This document shows positions 13,060 to 27,100 of a stretch of DNA of 64,000 bases, piece by piece. Source of the stretch: Sipunculus nudus. Lineage: Eukaryota; Annelida; Sipuncula; Golfingiida; Sipunculidae. The stretch is from positions 35,542,019 through 35,606,018 of the forward strand of contig CM049306.1 of assembly GCA_026874595.1 (NCBI GenBank), in the 5' to 3' direction. A model generated the notes under the pieces. It ran no database searches. It was not told where the DNA came from and saw nothing but the letters and a program-made list of their open reading frames with translations. Within the stretch, counting starts at the first letter, position 1; every line of letters begins with the position of its first letter. The position numbers were made by a program, and so were the translations under genes.

Positions 13060-13569
13060 ATGGTGCCTTATACGCCCGTAGCATATTTTGTGACCTCTGA
13101 CCTCATTAAATATGCATGATTTTCCTGAGAATGAAATTCAGGTGAGAAACTGTATTGGTTAATACCGATCAGGATTTTTGGTACGTCACCAAGGTGCTTC
13201 CAAAGTGTGTTGATCTCTGACCTCATTAAATATGCATGGATTTTGCTGGAAATAGAACTTAGGTAATTAAGATATTAAATCAATTAATTTTCTACTGAAG
13301 TTCATCAATATCCATTATATTCCTTGTACGTTATAGCAGCAACACCACAAAGTAGCCTAGTGACCTCTGACCTTATTGTATGCGTGGATTTAGCCCATAA
13401 TTGAACACAGGCGAGATCATCTATTGGTAAGAAGTTATGATGAGTTTCGTGAAAATCCATCAAAGCCCCCCGCTACACTAAAAGTTAACAGACAGACAGA
13501 CGAACAGTGGGTTTACCATATATTACGTCCTGTCATAGACGGGCATATAAAAGCTAACGTTTAGTCTAG
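13060..13569 (+). repeat. TGACCTCTGACCTCATTAAA repeat, three units, with possible Helitron-like end
   Basis: Unit heads at about 13090, 13211 and 13360 are followed by TATGCATG(G)ATTTT and a GAAAT.GAA..CAGGT word. The right side has (GACA)n, a 6-bp hairpin in CCTGTCATAGACGGG (13529-13543) and CTAG-T at 13566-13570. Related to 18740-19240. Confidence 0.6.
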
Positions 13570-14169
13570 TTTATGTCAATTGACAGCATACTTGTACTGT
13601 AGCCATGAGGTGTTGTCACACATGATGATAATATTTGAATCCTCATAAACCAACAAAATTGCGCTCCTCACTGAAGGATGTAAAGGCACTCTTGACAGCC
13701 AGTATGTTGGCCGTAGACTCTAATGTCAGAGTGCCAATATGGCAGTGAAAGGGGAGATCTGTGAAAAACTTTTAAAGAGTAGTGTAAACTGTAATCATTT
13801 TTTAAATATTTAACATAGTTATTGTATCATTATATTATGGTCATTTTAATTATTATTATTCAATTATATAAAATATAAGGATCAGCTGTCAGTTTTCACA
13901 ACTGAAGAGTTTTCACAATTAATTGCCATGTTTGAGTTAGTCATCAGTGACTGCTACAAAAGCCATCTTTGATCCTCTGGATCCTACAGCAAGGATTTGC
14001 CGCATCAAACCTGACACTTGGACCCTCAGAACTGAGCGTCCAAACAGTACTTTGAACAGAGATGCTTAACCCCAAATTCCTGATACAAACCGTTCTATTG
14101 TTTTGAAGATTTATGACTTACAGTAATCCATTCACATAACCAAATGTAAACACAATAAAAACACATTAT
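13570..14169. other. Intergenic, no feature seen
   Basis: AT-rich sequence downstream of the ACAD9-like gene with no recognised repeat or motif. Confidence 0.4.
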
Positions 14170-15080
14170 TTTATTTAATACACATAAATAGATATAAAAT
14201 ATTGACAATGATCTGTTAAGTTCTTGCATTGATACATGACAGAACAGAGGCCAGCTTAATTTAAATTTGGTGAACAAAAACAATCATTTTCAATGGAATA
14301 TTGTCTAACATGGTATGTTGTATATTGTATACCTTCCAACAATACAAACAGTTAGTGTTGAACTATGACAGAATGGTGTATATAAGATCCAAGGATTAGT
14401 TTATTTGTGTGGTATTACTATCATGCAGACAAATGTAATATTTCCCTCTGCCAAGGAGGTTATGTTTTTGCTGGCATTGGTTTGTCTGTTTGCATCATTA
14501 CTCAAACAGTTATGGGGGTAATGAAAATATTAGATTACAAATTATATTACATACATAATTTAGTTCATTGCATAACCTGGACATTTTAATCATTATACAT
14601 ATAACCTTTTTTTTAAATGGCAGTTTGCATTATCCATTAACTCATCATGGAATCTGACATTTTATAAACAGTATATCCTTTCAGGATGGTAGGTGGTTGT
14701 GTAATGGTAAAGGTGCCAGGCTCATGATCAAGCGGTCATGAGTTGGAATCCTGGTCAGACCTCTATCGTACCAAGACCCTTGGGCAAGATCCCAACTGCA
14801 AATGTGCCTCTGCCTACCCAGCAGTAGAAAAGGGTACCAGTGACTACTGGGAAGGTAACCTGCGATGGACTAGGGTCCCATCCATGAGGAGTTTAACTCC
14901 TAAGCTGCTTCATGCTACAGAAACCAGGATAAGCTCCAGCCCAATGAGCCACTAGGCTTGGGTGCAAAAACCCAACAGACTTTACCATATGAACTGTTTA
15001 TATTAGTAGTATTGCCTTTGTTTGACCTCTGAACAAGCTTTGACCTCTGACTTCTCAAGACATTAATCCTTCAGTCAGTA
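14170..15080 (-). other. ACAD9-like 3' UTR / downstream region, with two poly(A) signals
   Basis: On the minus strand AATAAA occurs at 14400-14405 and again at 14170-14175; either could end the transcript, giving a 3' UTR of about 0.7 or 0.9 kb. Both would include the SINE at 14688-14970. Transcript data would be needed to choose. Confidence 0.35.
14688..14970 (+). mobile_element. tRNA-derived SINE
   Basis: The first 75 bp resemble a tRNA: an A-box-like GGTGGTTGTGTAATGG and a B-box-like GAGTTGGAATCC about 45 bp later. A body follows (CCTTGGGCAAGATCCCAAC; GATGGACTAGGGTCCCATCC) of the kind shared among invertebrate SINEs, ending near GGTGCAAAAACCC. No target duplication could be defined. Subfamily not assigned. 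Confidence 0.7.
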
Positions 15081-15181
15081 TCACCAATTGCGGGTGAGGG
15101 GATGTTCTGCAACATAGCCGTGATGTTTGAAAATGGAGTCTGCAATCTTCAGGTAGTTTTCGTCTCCATTATGTGCTCGTC
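15081..15181 (-). CDS. ACAD9: ACAD9-like exon 18 (605-637, stop)
   Basis: Encodes [20 protein letters not shown], then [12 protein letters not shown] and TGA. Human ends AYICAHPLDRTC, so the C-terminus is full length. Confidence 0.93.
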
Positions 15182-18100
15182 CTGAAAGGATATGCAGTAT
15201 ACCGTACATGCTTGATTAATTCAAAATTAATTAAATAACTACTATCACAAAATATAATGCAGTATCATAATTTTTTATATGAATGATACCTTAAAACTTT
15301 GGATGTAATCTTATATATATCTCTCACACTATATCCTACCTTAATGAGGTCATCATTATCATGATTAATAGTGGCTTGAATCACCTGTTGTTACACAAAT
15401 GCCTGTTTTTGGTCCTGAACTATTTGGAATGATGACAAGTGTGAACTAAGGGGGTGATCATTTTTCATATTTTCCAATAAATCCTGAGAAATTTGACATT
15501 ATCCTGTAAAGATACTAACTCTACGCCATCTGTCAGAAGTTACACCAGTGTATGCAGCTCAGCCCATTTAAAGCCAGGCTGGGTTCCAGCTGGACCAATG
15601 GAAAAAAACTTACCAGATTGGGATGAGTGAACCCGTTCTCAACATAAGGATTTGTTTTATGCTAGTAGATATAAATCATGGATCATCTATAATAAATAAA
15701 TATTCAAATACGACCAGTACGACTTGATGACTGGGGCATTATGAGAAGGAAAGACTCGGTACTCAACCTTCATTTTTCCTGAAGTCCTTTCTTTGAACTT
15801 GACGCATTTGACTTTCCCTGCAGGTTCCCTGTTTTCTCTAATTGTATTCTAATCTTAACCTTACCTTAAATAAAATGTCCCACACTTCCTGACTCTCTAG
15901 GAACTTAGAATTTGCAGGATTGTAACTTTAAGTTTCTTTAACCATAATATTCCTTGACCTTTGACAGCCTTTCCCTAACCTCATATCTAGCAAACTTTTC
16001 ATGACCTTAAATTTTCCTGTTTTTCCCACTGAACTTTATATCCCTTTACACTCCTTGGCTCTTACTTAAGTTTTGGGGGTTCAATAACCCAACATGCCTT
16101 GACCTTTGAATAAAATTAATTTTTCTTGACTAATTAAGTTTAAGGTTAATTGTTCAGTAATACTTTCATAAAAGAAATATGTGAAATTCCTACCTGAGCT
16201 GAGACTGCGGAGATTCTCCTCGACACGTTTACTTGCCTCATTGAAGAATGTGGAAGTAAGCAGCACCTATATTGATGAAAAATTAACATTAACACTGTTG
16301 CAAAGCTTTAAAGGATTTTTTAAAATGATAAAACTGTGTAAGCATAGAAGAATACCAAAATAACAACATCATCATATATTACAAAATATGATCAATGTAA
16401 CTTTTTTAAGTCAATCAATGATGAAAAAAATCAAAATAGTCAATTCAGTATAACAAATCAAGTATAACAAATTTATTCACTACTTTCAAGCTCAAACAGG
16501 CATATTTTTCATTCTCATAAAGTGAACCTGATTTGGACATGCACCTTTTATGGTCCTTTAAATGTGATTTTAGGTGTTAAAAGGTGCATTTTTAACTTTA
16601 TAAAAAAGCCATGCATGTGATCAACTGGACACTAGACTCAAACCTGTGCAATACAACATTTCATTTCTGGTTCATTATGCTGCCAGTTAAAATATATGTC
16701 TCATATTAGCCAGGCACATTACCTGTGCTCGAATGACTTACCACCTCAGAATGAAATCAACAAGCATCATAGTGATGTTTTTGCAGCCCTTTCATTTATT
16801 GGCCTTGTAAGCCTAGGGGTGATATGCTACCCTTATGCCAATAATCATACTAAGGCAATACAAACAAGCTGATTAATATCATAATATGGTAATATTAATA
16901 TTCACCTCGTGATCAGCATTGCGTAGTCCGATACACATACTCCTAGAGGCCCTGCTGACACAGGCAGTCATTGCATACAGGTCTATCACTATATCAGCCA
17001 TTCTCTTCAGTAGCAGCTGCTCCTCAAGGATATCCTAAAAAGATCCACAGTGTACACAGTGACAGCTTAAATACTCCGTCCCATTATCACTGTGCATCTG
17101 TATTTTTGGGGTGATTTTAGTCAAATGCTCTAAACAAAAGTGAATCCAGAGCCCCCCCCCCCCCCCCCCCACACATATACTTTTCAGCCACTGTAACCTT
17201 TTTTTTAATTTTGTCATTAGTCCTCACTGGTTGAACCCCTCCTTTTCCTAATTCCTGGATCCGGTTAAAGCTTACCTTAATTGAGCTAAGAGAAAAATCA
17301 AACAAATGCGGCAATTATCTGATGGCAAAATAATACTTTACCATATATGGATTCCATAAGATTAATTCAAAATGAAATATGATTGAAGAGATATAAAGTA
17401 TAGAGACATATCATTGACACTTCTCAATGTGACAGCCAAAGCTGAAGATCTTAAAAAACATAAATACATAATCTCTGGAAAGTCAGAAAAACTTAAGTGG
17501 CATATTCTGTGCAATGAAATTCCAATAAAAATAATTGGTAATTGTTACTTACATTCCCATAAAAACTTAGCGTCTTCTCCATCACAAATTTGAACTGATG
17601 CAGATATTTCTCTAAAGACTCTGCACAGCGCTGCAAGAGAACAAACGCATAGCATTTACATCATTATCTTGGACTTCTTTATGGTTCCAATGTATGGAGA
17701 CTGAGAAGAGGATCATAAACTATAACAAGTTTCTTCCTTAAACGTTAAGGATGCTACAAAGGGAAGTATAGCTTACACCAGGGTGTGTTTTACAAAATTA
17801 GATCAGCAAATTTTGATAACCGTAATTACTAAACCTGATGAACTTTGCAGACAAATAAATAATCTCATCTAGCACAAATCAAAGGAAAATTTCACATGCA
17901 ATTACAATGTGGAGCAAATGTGGAGCAAATGGGATGATGATTGTAACATGACATTGAGACAAAGGTGGAGGTGACATTAAAGACATAAAGACGTAGGCTA
18001 GTTAAAGAAAGCAGTGGTCAAAATACAAAAGTGCTCATGAATTCTGCAAATTAACGCCAAGGTTACAAAAAAGTTGATAAGTTTCAGTAGTCAAATGTCG

Positions 18101-21100
18101 CTGCTTTTCACTGAATCTGAACCAAATGAAAGCAATAAATGTTAAAAGGGCACTGAGCTATAACTATTCAATGTTTGCACTAGGAACACATAACTATGAT
18201 GTACTGTTAATACTTGGCAGCATGTCTGAAATTTAAGCACTTTTAAAATTCAGTCATACAGTGGTTGCACATGTCTTAAACAATAAGCGCCTGATCCTGC
18301 ATTGTATCAATAACATTATTCATTAAAAATGTAAAGAACTCCACAGGTTAGTACTGACTTGGAATACTAAACTTGATAGGAAACAACTTTCCAACCCTGT
18401 AATACACCAAGATCACCTTTGACCTTAGGAAGATAACAAATTAAATCTGAGGGATTCCATAAATGTTTATAGGTTTGTATCATGCTTGATTAGAAGTGCT
18501 GTGAAGTTGAGACACTGTGGATAGAAAAAAAGACTAAAAAAGACTGATGATAACAGGGAAATAGAATTACCCCCAAGTTTTGATGGACGTGTGAGTACAG
18601 CTTGTATTTGAGCTTGGGTTTGTTTGGTTTGTTGCCTATTCTATCCATTGCCTGGCTCACGAATAGTCCCATGTTGTTCAGGGGATCCCTCATCTTCCTG
18701 TAATTAGCAAAAAAAAATATAACAAGGGCACTGTAAGGGTGTATAATATGCCAGTCTTATGACTTGTGACCTCTGATCTCATTAAATATGCATGAATTTG
18801 CTAAGAATTTAATTCAGGTAAAAACTCTAGTATTGGTAACTATTAACTTTATATTTGATGAAAATCCATAACATTTTTGGTAAGTCATCACGGTGCAACC
18901 AAAGTCTGGTGACCTCTGACCTCTTTGGATATGCATGGATTGGATTTTGCCAGAAATCAAACGTAGGGGAGAGAATATATTGGTTAATATTTATACTGAG
19001 TTTAATCTAAATCCATCATATTCCTGATCAGTCATGGCAGTGACACCACAAGTAAGTCTGGTGACCTCTAACCTCATGAGATATGCATGAAGTATGCAGA
19101 AGAATTGAAATTGGGCGAGATAAACTATTGGTAAGTAGTTATGGACGAGTTTTGTGAAATCCATCAAAGCCCAGGTAAGTTATCATGGTGACACTAAACA
19201 TTAACAGACGAAAGGACAGACCGTAGGAATACGCTAAGACAAACTAGTGTCCTTGCTAAGACAGACTGGAGTAACAAGATGACTTACACTGCCTTATATA
19301 AAAAAATCTCATTTTTTAAGCTAAAATTTTAAACAAATATAAAACAATAATAAAGAATTTGCTTTCTTGCAACTGTAATAAGGAATTAACTAAATTGCCA
19401 TGTTATTAAACTTTAAAACTTATAACTGAAATTCAGTTTAAAATATCTGTAAATCACAAAAAAAGAAACATAAATAAAGTATCTTCATGTACGTTCCTGA
19501 TATTCTCATAAAACATGTCAACATCTACCAAATGTTTTAACATGAGACATTTCCAAGTTCTTATGACTTTAAAGTGGGAAGAACATGAAGCAAATTATTC
19601 ACATTTATCCATACATGAATGTTAGACATATCATCAGCAAATGTTGAGATTAATTTAAAAGTGGTTCCTTACTTGACCAGTTCCCTCAACTCTGTCCCAG
19701 CATGCTGGCAGCCTGCTAGAGCAATGTATAGTCTTAAAATTTCATTTGTGCCCTGAAAATATAAATATACATTTATAATACTTTATTTAGGGACAGGATC
19801 TCCTAGTGTCCGAGGTGTTTTACTGTGCAGAAAGAGATTCATAAAAACAACAGTTTTAATATTCAAAAGTATTTAAGGTGCTCTAATGTATTGACTACAG
19901 GTTGTCACTTTTTGATATTATTTAGCATTGATTAGAGGTTGTCATTTTTTGGAAAATACTTAGCATTAAGGAAAGAAACCCTGGAATATAGATGGCTTGA
20001 TAATGGCTTATCTGAATAAACATAAAATTAATTTTGTTTTCACTCAATATATAGTGGCATAAAATACCCATTAATAAATTTGAATATAAATTATCTAGAT
20101 CAAAGCATTTTATATGGTTTAGACTGCACTGCCCTTAATAAACAAAAATGAATAATGTTTATGACAGCTGATGGGGAATTAATCAAGCTAGTTTCTTCTG
20201 GCAGTCAGTGAAGCATATTTTTAAACAAAAATAAAACGTAGTAAAATACTGAATCATATGTTGGAAAGTTTTCAGGTCAATAAATTGATTTATTTATTTC
20301 AAAGTGAGTGAATCTCTTCATGAATATATAAATCTGATTAACAACATTGTGATCAACTGATAAAAAGGAGAGAAAATAATGAAGAATACTGTGGTCGATT
20401 TTCATTTGTGAGGGTAAACATTCGATTTAATTATTATCTGGTAAATTTAGGTGTTCTTATAAAGAAATTACATTAACTTACATTACTATTTTGTGGGTTA
20501 TGAAAATTTACCTCAAATATGAGAAGAATTCTGCAGTCTCGGAGATACCGTTCAAACGGATAATCTTTCATGTATCCCAGACCTCCCAGGATCTGTAAAC
20601 ACTCATTGATGGACCACCAGGCTCCCTCGGAACTGAAAATCTACAAAGATAAACATTACTTAAAATCTCAGCCAATATACACATGTATTGTCTGGAACCA
20701 CATGCCCTGCATGCTGTTACGATGCAATTGGCTTCTTTGGTCAAGGGGTAGTTCACAGAACTCGCCAGTTTAAATCTAAGCCAAGGTGGTCAGATAAATT
20801 TATCACAGTCCGCCCTCAAGCAGGGTGAGTGCTCTGCAGAATAAATGGGAAGGCCATGTCCTATGTTGAGAGGATGGCCATTAAGCAATAGAATTTTTCT
20901 ATGATCTTGATTTAAATAGAGCATTGGCACAGATATGCAGTCTCCAAATGCTCCCTCATGTTCATTCTTTCAATAGCAAACATATTACCAACAATATGGC
21001 TGGTCTATGTAACATATCAGTGTCTCTAAACCTGGTGCAGTGAAACCCTACAATCCTTGGTACAATTCAAATGTTTTTACCACTTTAAGAACCCGCCCCC

Positions 21101-24100
21101 TCCCCCCAACCTCCCCAGGGTGGACAACCAGCTTGTCAGGACAACAGACACTTTTCGTCTGCCCAACAGTTAAAACTTATGGACACAAAGGCCGCCTTGT
21201 CCGGTGGCAGGACCTACGATTATGTTCTGCTTCTAGTAAACTTCTCATCACTTAAAACAGCTTTCATTATTTAGACATATAGTTATGGTAACAAAACAAA
21301 AGACATTTACTCCATTTATCTCAGAGTCTGTGATTTGTAACCAAAACATGATGGGAGTTCCCATTATCCCGAGATCTGATATCCAGCCATATTATTCCCT
21401 CACTGGACAGAGACTATGGATGATAATGTTTTTTCCACAAACTTTTTAAAGAGGCGGTACATGATGGTACTATGGGTGTTCCCATTATCCCGAGATCTGA
21501 TATCCAGCCATATTATTCCCTCACTGGCCAGAGAGTACGGATGATAATGTTTTTTCCACAAACTTTTAAAAAAAGTGGGTCCAGTGACCTTGACCTTTGA
21601 CCTAATGACACCAAAATCAAACGGGTTCCTACATTATTAGTGGGTTTTTGAGTTTATCATCCGGAAACAAATATGTGGAAAGATGGCCCCTGGGAGCTTG
21701 ACCTTTGACCATGTTTTTCCCCTATTGGCAGGTCAGCTATATGTGCAAGATGGAAGGTTCAGGATGAAAAGTTTGGCTTAAAATGCCTCTACAATCTTTC
21801 TTAATATGTGGTCCTGTAACCTTGACTATTGACATCATAACCCAAAATCAATAGAGTTCTTGTATTAGAGGTGGGCCATATATATGTCAAGTTTGAAATC
21901 CATGTCAATCTAAAGTGGAGTTATCACCAGGAATAAATTGACGAATATACAGAAAGAGGAACAGACAAACAGACAGACGTATAGGGTGATTAATATAGGA
22001 CGTCCACTTATTCAAGCGGGGCCTAATAAGTACATAAGTTGTCAGGAAACCAATGAAACCACAGTTGCGAATCTGATAGTATCAATAAAATTTGGCAGTC
22101 TCAAAATAAAGGAAAAAAATTAATCAAAAATAGAAAAATACAGGTGGCACCACAAATCTTAAGGAACTAAAGAAACCAATCATAATTAATACACACAGTT
22201 TCAGGACACTGGATGAAACCATAGTTGGGAAACTGACATTATAGGTGTCATTTGACAGTCTAAAAACAGAAAAAAAATCATAAAAATTGAAAAAATACAG
22301 GTGGCACCACCAGTTGTCAGGAACTGACAAAACTTGTCATGGTCAATATTCAAGGCAAGATTCATGGCAATCCATGCATAAATTATCAAGAAACTGGAGG
22401 TTTTGTATCAAATTTTTTATTATTCTTGGAGTACTTACAAGCCCCATAGCCCAGAGGATAAAAGTTGCACTGACCTTATTTCAGGTTTCCAAGGAGATTT
22501 TTTATTGACCTCCCTGGATATTTACTTAGAAGTTTCTAGGTCCAGCAGTTATGATTTTTGCCCTGCTAAGGGACAGACAGATACCCTGACAGACTGACGG
22601 ATGGACAACAGACAAGGCACCATTCCCATACCTCAGTTGACTTTGAGTCAGCTTAGCTAAAAACACAGTTTTTCTTGGATGTTGATGTCCCTCGCCGAGA
22701 ACTCACACATCTGGCCATAACACGACACCCAGGCCCAACCCCCTCGTGGGTGAACACCCTGCTTTAACAGACAAATCATCTGGTCCCCTGACTGTCTGCT
22801 AGAGAGGGGTTTCACTGAATTTGATTATAAAGAAGGATGAAACCATCCAGCCACAACAAGAGTATATACGCTACTTCAAAGGCCATTTCCTCTAAGAACC
22901 ATATTATTTTATTTTGTGCTTCTGACCATATGTCACCCTTTCTCTATTTTTCAACATCAGATGTCACAACAAACCACACTATTGTTCAGCTCTTATGAAT
23001 CAAACATTATATTGAGTATGTACTGGGAATTTGGGAATAATAAGGATCAACTGTAAATGGCTGCCTGCTTCAAATACAAGGATTTTTCACAGGATGAAAA
23101 TAAAGCACTCTTTTCACTTTAAATTCAAGTACTGTCAAGGTTTTCAGAACCTACTTACTTTGACAGCAGCAGCTTCTACAGACATGTCCGGGTTTTGATA
23201 GCTGTCCATGATGCCTGCTGTGTAGTATGCCATGCTCTCCATAGCATAGGTGATGACTGCCATGCGGGCAAATTTCTCCTGAAATTATTAAACCAAATCG
23301 CATTAACCTGGGTGAATGCTTTATTTGCTATTACATGGCATAAGGTATTTACAGATACTTTAAAGTTACTGCTATTACTAAAACTACAGAGTATGACAAT
23401 ATATGGATGTATCTAATATGATACTTGCTTCAAAGCTTGACACCAAATGGCTTTATATTTGCAGTAGCAAAACAGAGACATGTCCCCCCCCCCCCAAAAA
23501 AAAAAAAAAAATTGGGGGAAAAGATATGCACTGTCTCAAAAATTATGACATTTATGGAAATCCTATTTCCACAGACTTGACCTTAGAGCAAGGTCAAGGG
23601 CCCCTATTTTCTCTGAGAACCCAAAAACAACCAGTGTACTTCAAAAGTCATGAGGGTCACAATGATCCTAGATTTCTGCAGATTTGATAAATAAACCTCT
23701 TATCTAATTTAACATAGCCTTTCACTTTTTAGTTGGCACCATTCAATTTAAATCTTAAAATGTTCCAGACATCTTTAAGCTCATTTTTTCATACAAAGGT
23801 GCAAAGATTTTTTTGGTTGCAATTTCACATATATTCAATATAAAGGCAGGATGCTGTGACAGACACTGATATTTATTCCTCTGTGCCTTAGATAATCAGT
23901 GCCCCTAGGTTTAGTTTGGGGCACATGGTTATGGTGTTCTTACTATTTTCCTATTCTAAGTCCTCAGTATTCTGCTGTCTAATATTAGACTAACCAAAGC
24001 TTACTGTAGCCTATTAACTGAAATTAGAATAAGTAATATAGAATTTCTAAATAATAAAGATAAATTCCTATTATCAGAGGCTAACTCACAGAGGAAAAAA

Positions 24101-27100
24101 TTTATGCTACTCAATGCATGGGTAGCAAAAGGGGTCTCTGTGAGATTAAAAATAGAAACATCAAATAAAAAAACCCTGGGATGGTATATGACGATATTCA
24201 GTACGTACCTGGATCATCTGGAAGTCTTTCAGTTTCTTGTTAAACTGTGTTCTGTTGATGGCATGTTCTGCAGTTATACCTATAAGAAGAAATGTACAAA
24301 TACATGCCTATTAATAGTATGAATACAGCATAAAACTGTATGGTACTTTAATTTACAGAGACTGATGGTAGATGGTACTCCAAAGTGCAGCACAAAATAA
24401 TCTGTAAAGAGTAGATATATAAATATACCTGTAAATGTCTAGACTGTAGTGACCCTTGATGAAAAACACAATGACACAAAGTGGTGATTACTTTCATTAA
24501 AGGGGTCTAATCACCTATAAAGCAAGTTGAACAAGAAAAATTTTGTCCTCTTTTGTAATAAATGGACTGGGCATGATCACAGGTGTCAACATATACACAT
24601 AGGGCATGTGGCTGTGTGCATCACCAAGCCAGAACACCTGTCAATCATGAGATGCCCTGACTGACTTGGCCTAAAAAATGTAATTCATGTTCTCGCTGGG
24701 TGAAAAATCTGGTGTTGTGGTGACTGAGGGGTGTGATAGACAGGGGTCTCACTGTGCTGGGTGTGTCATTTCAGCTGAGGCCCTGGACCTATCACACAGA
24801 TCTATAGGATCTAAAATGAATGTACATTTGGCAGACGGTCTATAATGTCCATCCAGCAGAGTTATATCAAAGGACAAGAAGGGCCATGTATGGACTAGTT
24901 TGGACCAGTCCTTGTTTGGGAACTGTTGTACACGTGCAAAATCGTGACCTCCAGGGTAAGCGGCCTTGTTATGGTAATGTGATACACATGGACTTTTACT
25001 AACAACGCAAAACCATAAAAAAAGTGTTAATTAGCCGTATGGGAGGCACTGAGACAGTGTGCCAGGATGGTTTTGCTGAAAAACTTTTGTATAAAGCAAA
25101 ACTGAACTGATAGTGAGTAAGAATAGACATAATATTGCTCCTGATTATGTCCCTTATATATTTGGTTACCACTTCACAGCTTGCCAAAGAGGTAAGCAAA
25201 AGGTGGTAAAATATGCTCAAAATAACCTTAAAAAGTTATTCAAAAACAAAAAATTTCCTCACCCCCATAATACTACATCTTGAGGTATACTGCACAACTG
25301 GTGGAATAGCAATAGCACTGAAAGCTCTTAAAGGAAATTAACTGTAGTAATAAATCTAACTCACCAATTAACCTCTTCAGCGAACCAGCCCCATAACTCC
25401 CCATGCTGAACCTCCCACTGTTCAGAATGTTCATTGCTACCTGCAAATACACATCAGGTAGTTATTTTAAGATAGACCTTATCTTATTTAATATATACTT
25501 TTCTGGAAGATGGATCTCCCTCAAAGGACACATCTGCTAAATCATAAAATTTTAATGATTTAATGTTTTCATAAGGATTTAATGTTCCATAATGATATAA
25601 TGTTTTTCCAATATTAAAGCAAAATCTCATAAGCATCCCCCAGGAATGATGGTGGTGGTTCGGGGGAAGGGCGGGGGTTAATGGGGCAACACCTTATCCC
25701 ATAATTCTGCAGCCACATAAGGAGATGTGCAGTACACATTTAAGGTATTATATACACAGAACCCAAATTCAAATCTAAGGAATGACACATACTGTGTTAT
25801 CATCCATGACTGAAAAGGATTTTCTTTAAATATCATGACATAAATTTCAAATGTAGTGACAATTTCCAATTACATTGTGTCAATTTTTTCCCTGATCATA
25901 ATTATTCACACTGTGACAGTTATTAAACACAAACCTTGAATCCACCATGAACTTCTCCCAGGACGTTTTCAATAGGCACATGTGTGTTATCAAAGTGGAC
26001 TTCACATGCTGAAAACGGTATGAAATACATGTAAAATTTAATTCAAACCTGAAGAAGATGTTACACTTCTTATAATTAACAAAGAAGTGGTTTTTGATTT
26101 AAACATTTTAAGATCTGACTTCAAAAGCAAGTAGTCTTCAGATAGGAACTATGTCATTTCTGCAAAAGTAATTACTCTTCAAATAGGAAGTACAGTAGAG
26201 CGCCGTTTTTCCGAAAGCGTAGGGGGACAAGCTTTTTGTCGTAAGAACGAACATTCGGAAATGCGGAAAAGTGTCTTGCGCAAATTAGTGCGACAGTTAA
26301 TGATTAACTTAATGCCACTTTACCCGAGGAACACGACGTTTCTTTTCGATATTCCTAATTGATGACCTGGACGTATAAAAGATATTAGATAATTGCTGAG
26401 CATAATTGGCAAAGATCAGTCTAACCTGCTTTAAGGATACGTGCGTGCTCTATTTTTTTATCAAAATTCACCGAAGGGAAAGGTCAAATGACATCAAAAA
26501 GGAACACGGTGTTTCTTATCGATCTACGTAATTGAAGATCGGGACATATAAAAGCTGTTCGAGCACAAGCGTTTAATGAATTATACCTCACCAATGCTGA
26601 TGCGAGTAAACTGCTCAGTTATTAGGCTTGACAACCTGTCCAAAGCCGATGAACTATGCTTGCCCGAGTACTAAGGAGATGTGATTGATAACAAACAAGT
26701 GCTCTTGGATAAACTGCCGGTCGCTTGCTAGGGGTACAGGGGGTCGAACGTTGTGGGGCTATCTGTAGTTTTCACACCTTTGCCCCGGCGACAACATCAG
26801 CCCAGAACTAATTAATTAGGGTCACCACTGGGCTTAACACATTATCCGCAGGCCTTGTGACTCGTAATTACTATACCGTAAAATCTCCACTTAAAACCGC
26901 ACTTCCGATTAAAACCGCACCCAGACTTCGCCGAAATTCCAGGTGAGACACCGCGAGGGGCTCAAATACTAAAAACCCCCCTTTCAAACCGCACCAACTT
27001 TCGCTACGGAATGATTTAACAAAAGACACAATCAAGCTATCATCTAGAAATGAACACGCGTAGGTTGCGGCTCGGCCATTCCTGTCCACTTTAAAATTCC

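Larger units (their letters stand above)
21038..22817. mobile_element. Terminal inverted-repeat element, split by later repeats
   Basis: CAGTGAAACCCT at 21038-21049 faces GGGGTTTCACTG at 22806-22817 (11 of 12 match). The outer parts (21038-21250 and 22675-22817) look like ends of one pogo/Tigger-type element, with the stretch between filled by unrelated repeats. No transposase ORF and no clear TA duplication. In ACAD9-like intron 11. Confidence 0.4.

Noticed and set aside
14688-14762. Functional tRNA gene
   Set aside because: The A- and B-box-like words are present, but the cloverleaf does not close and a SINE body follows.
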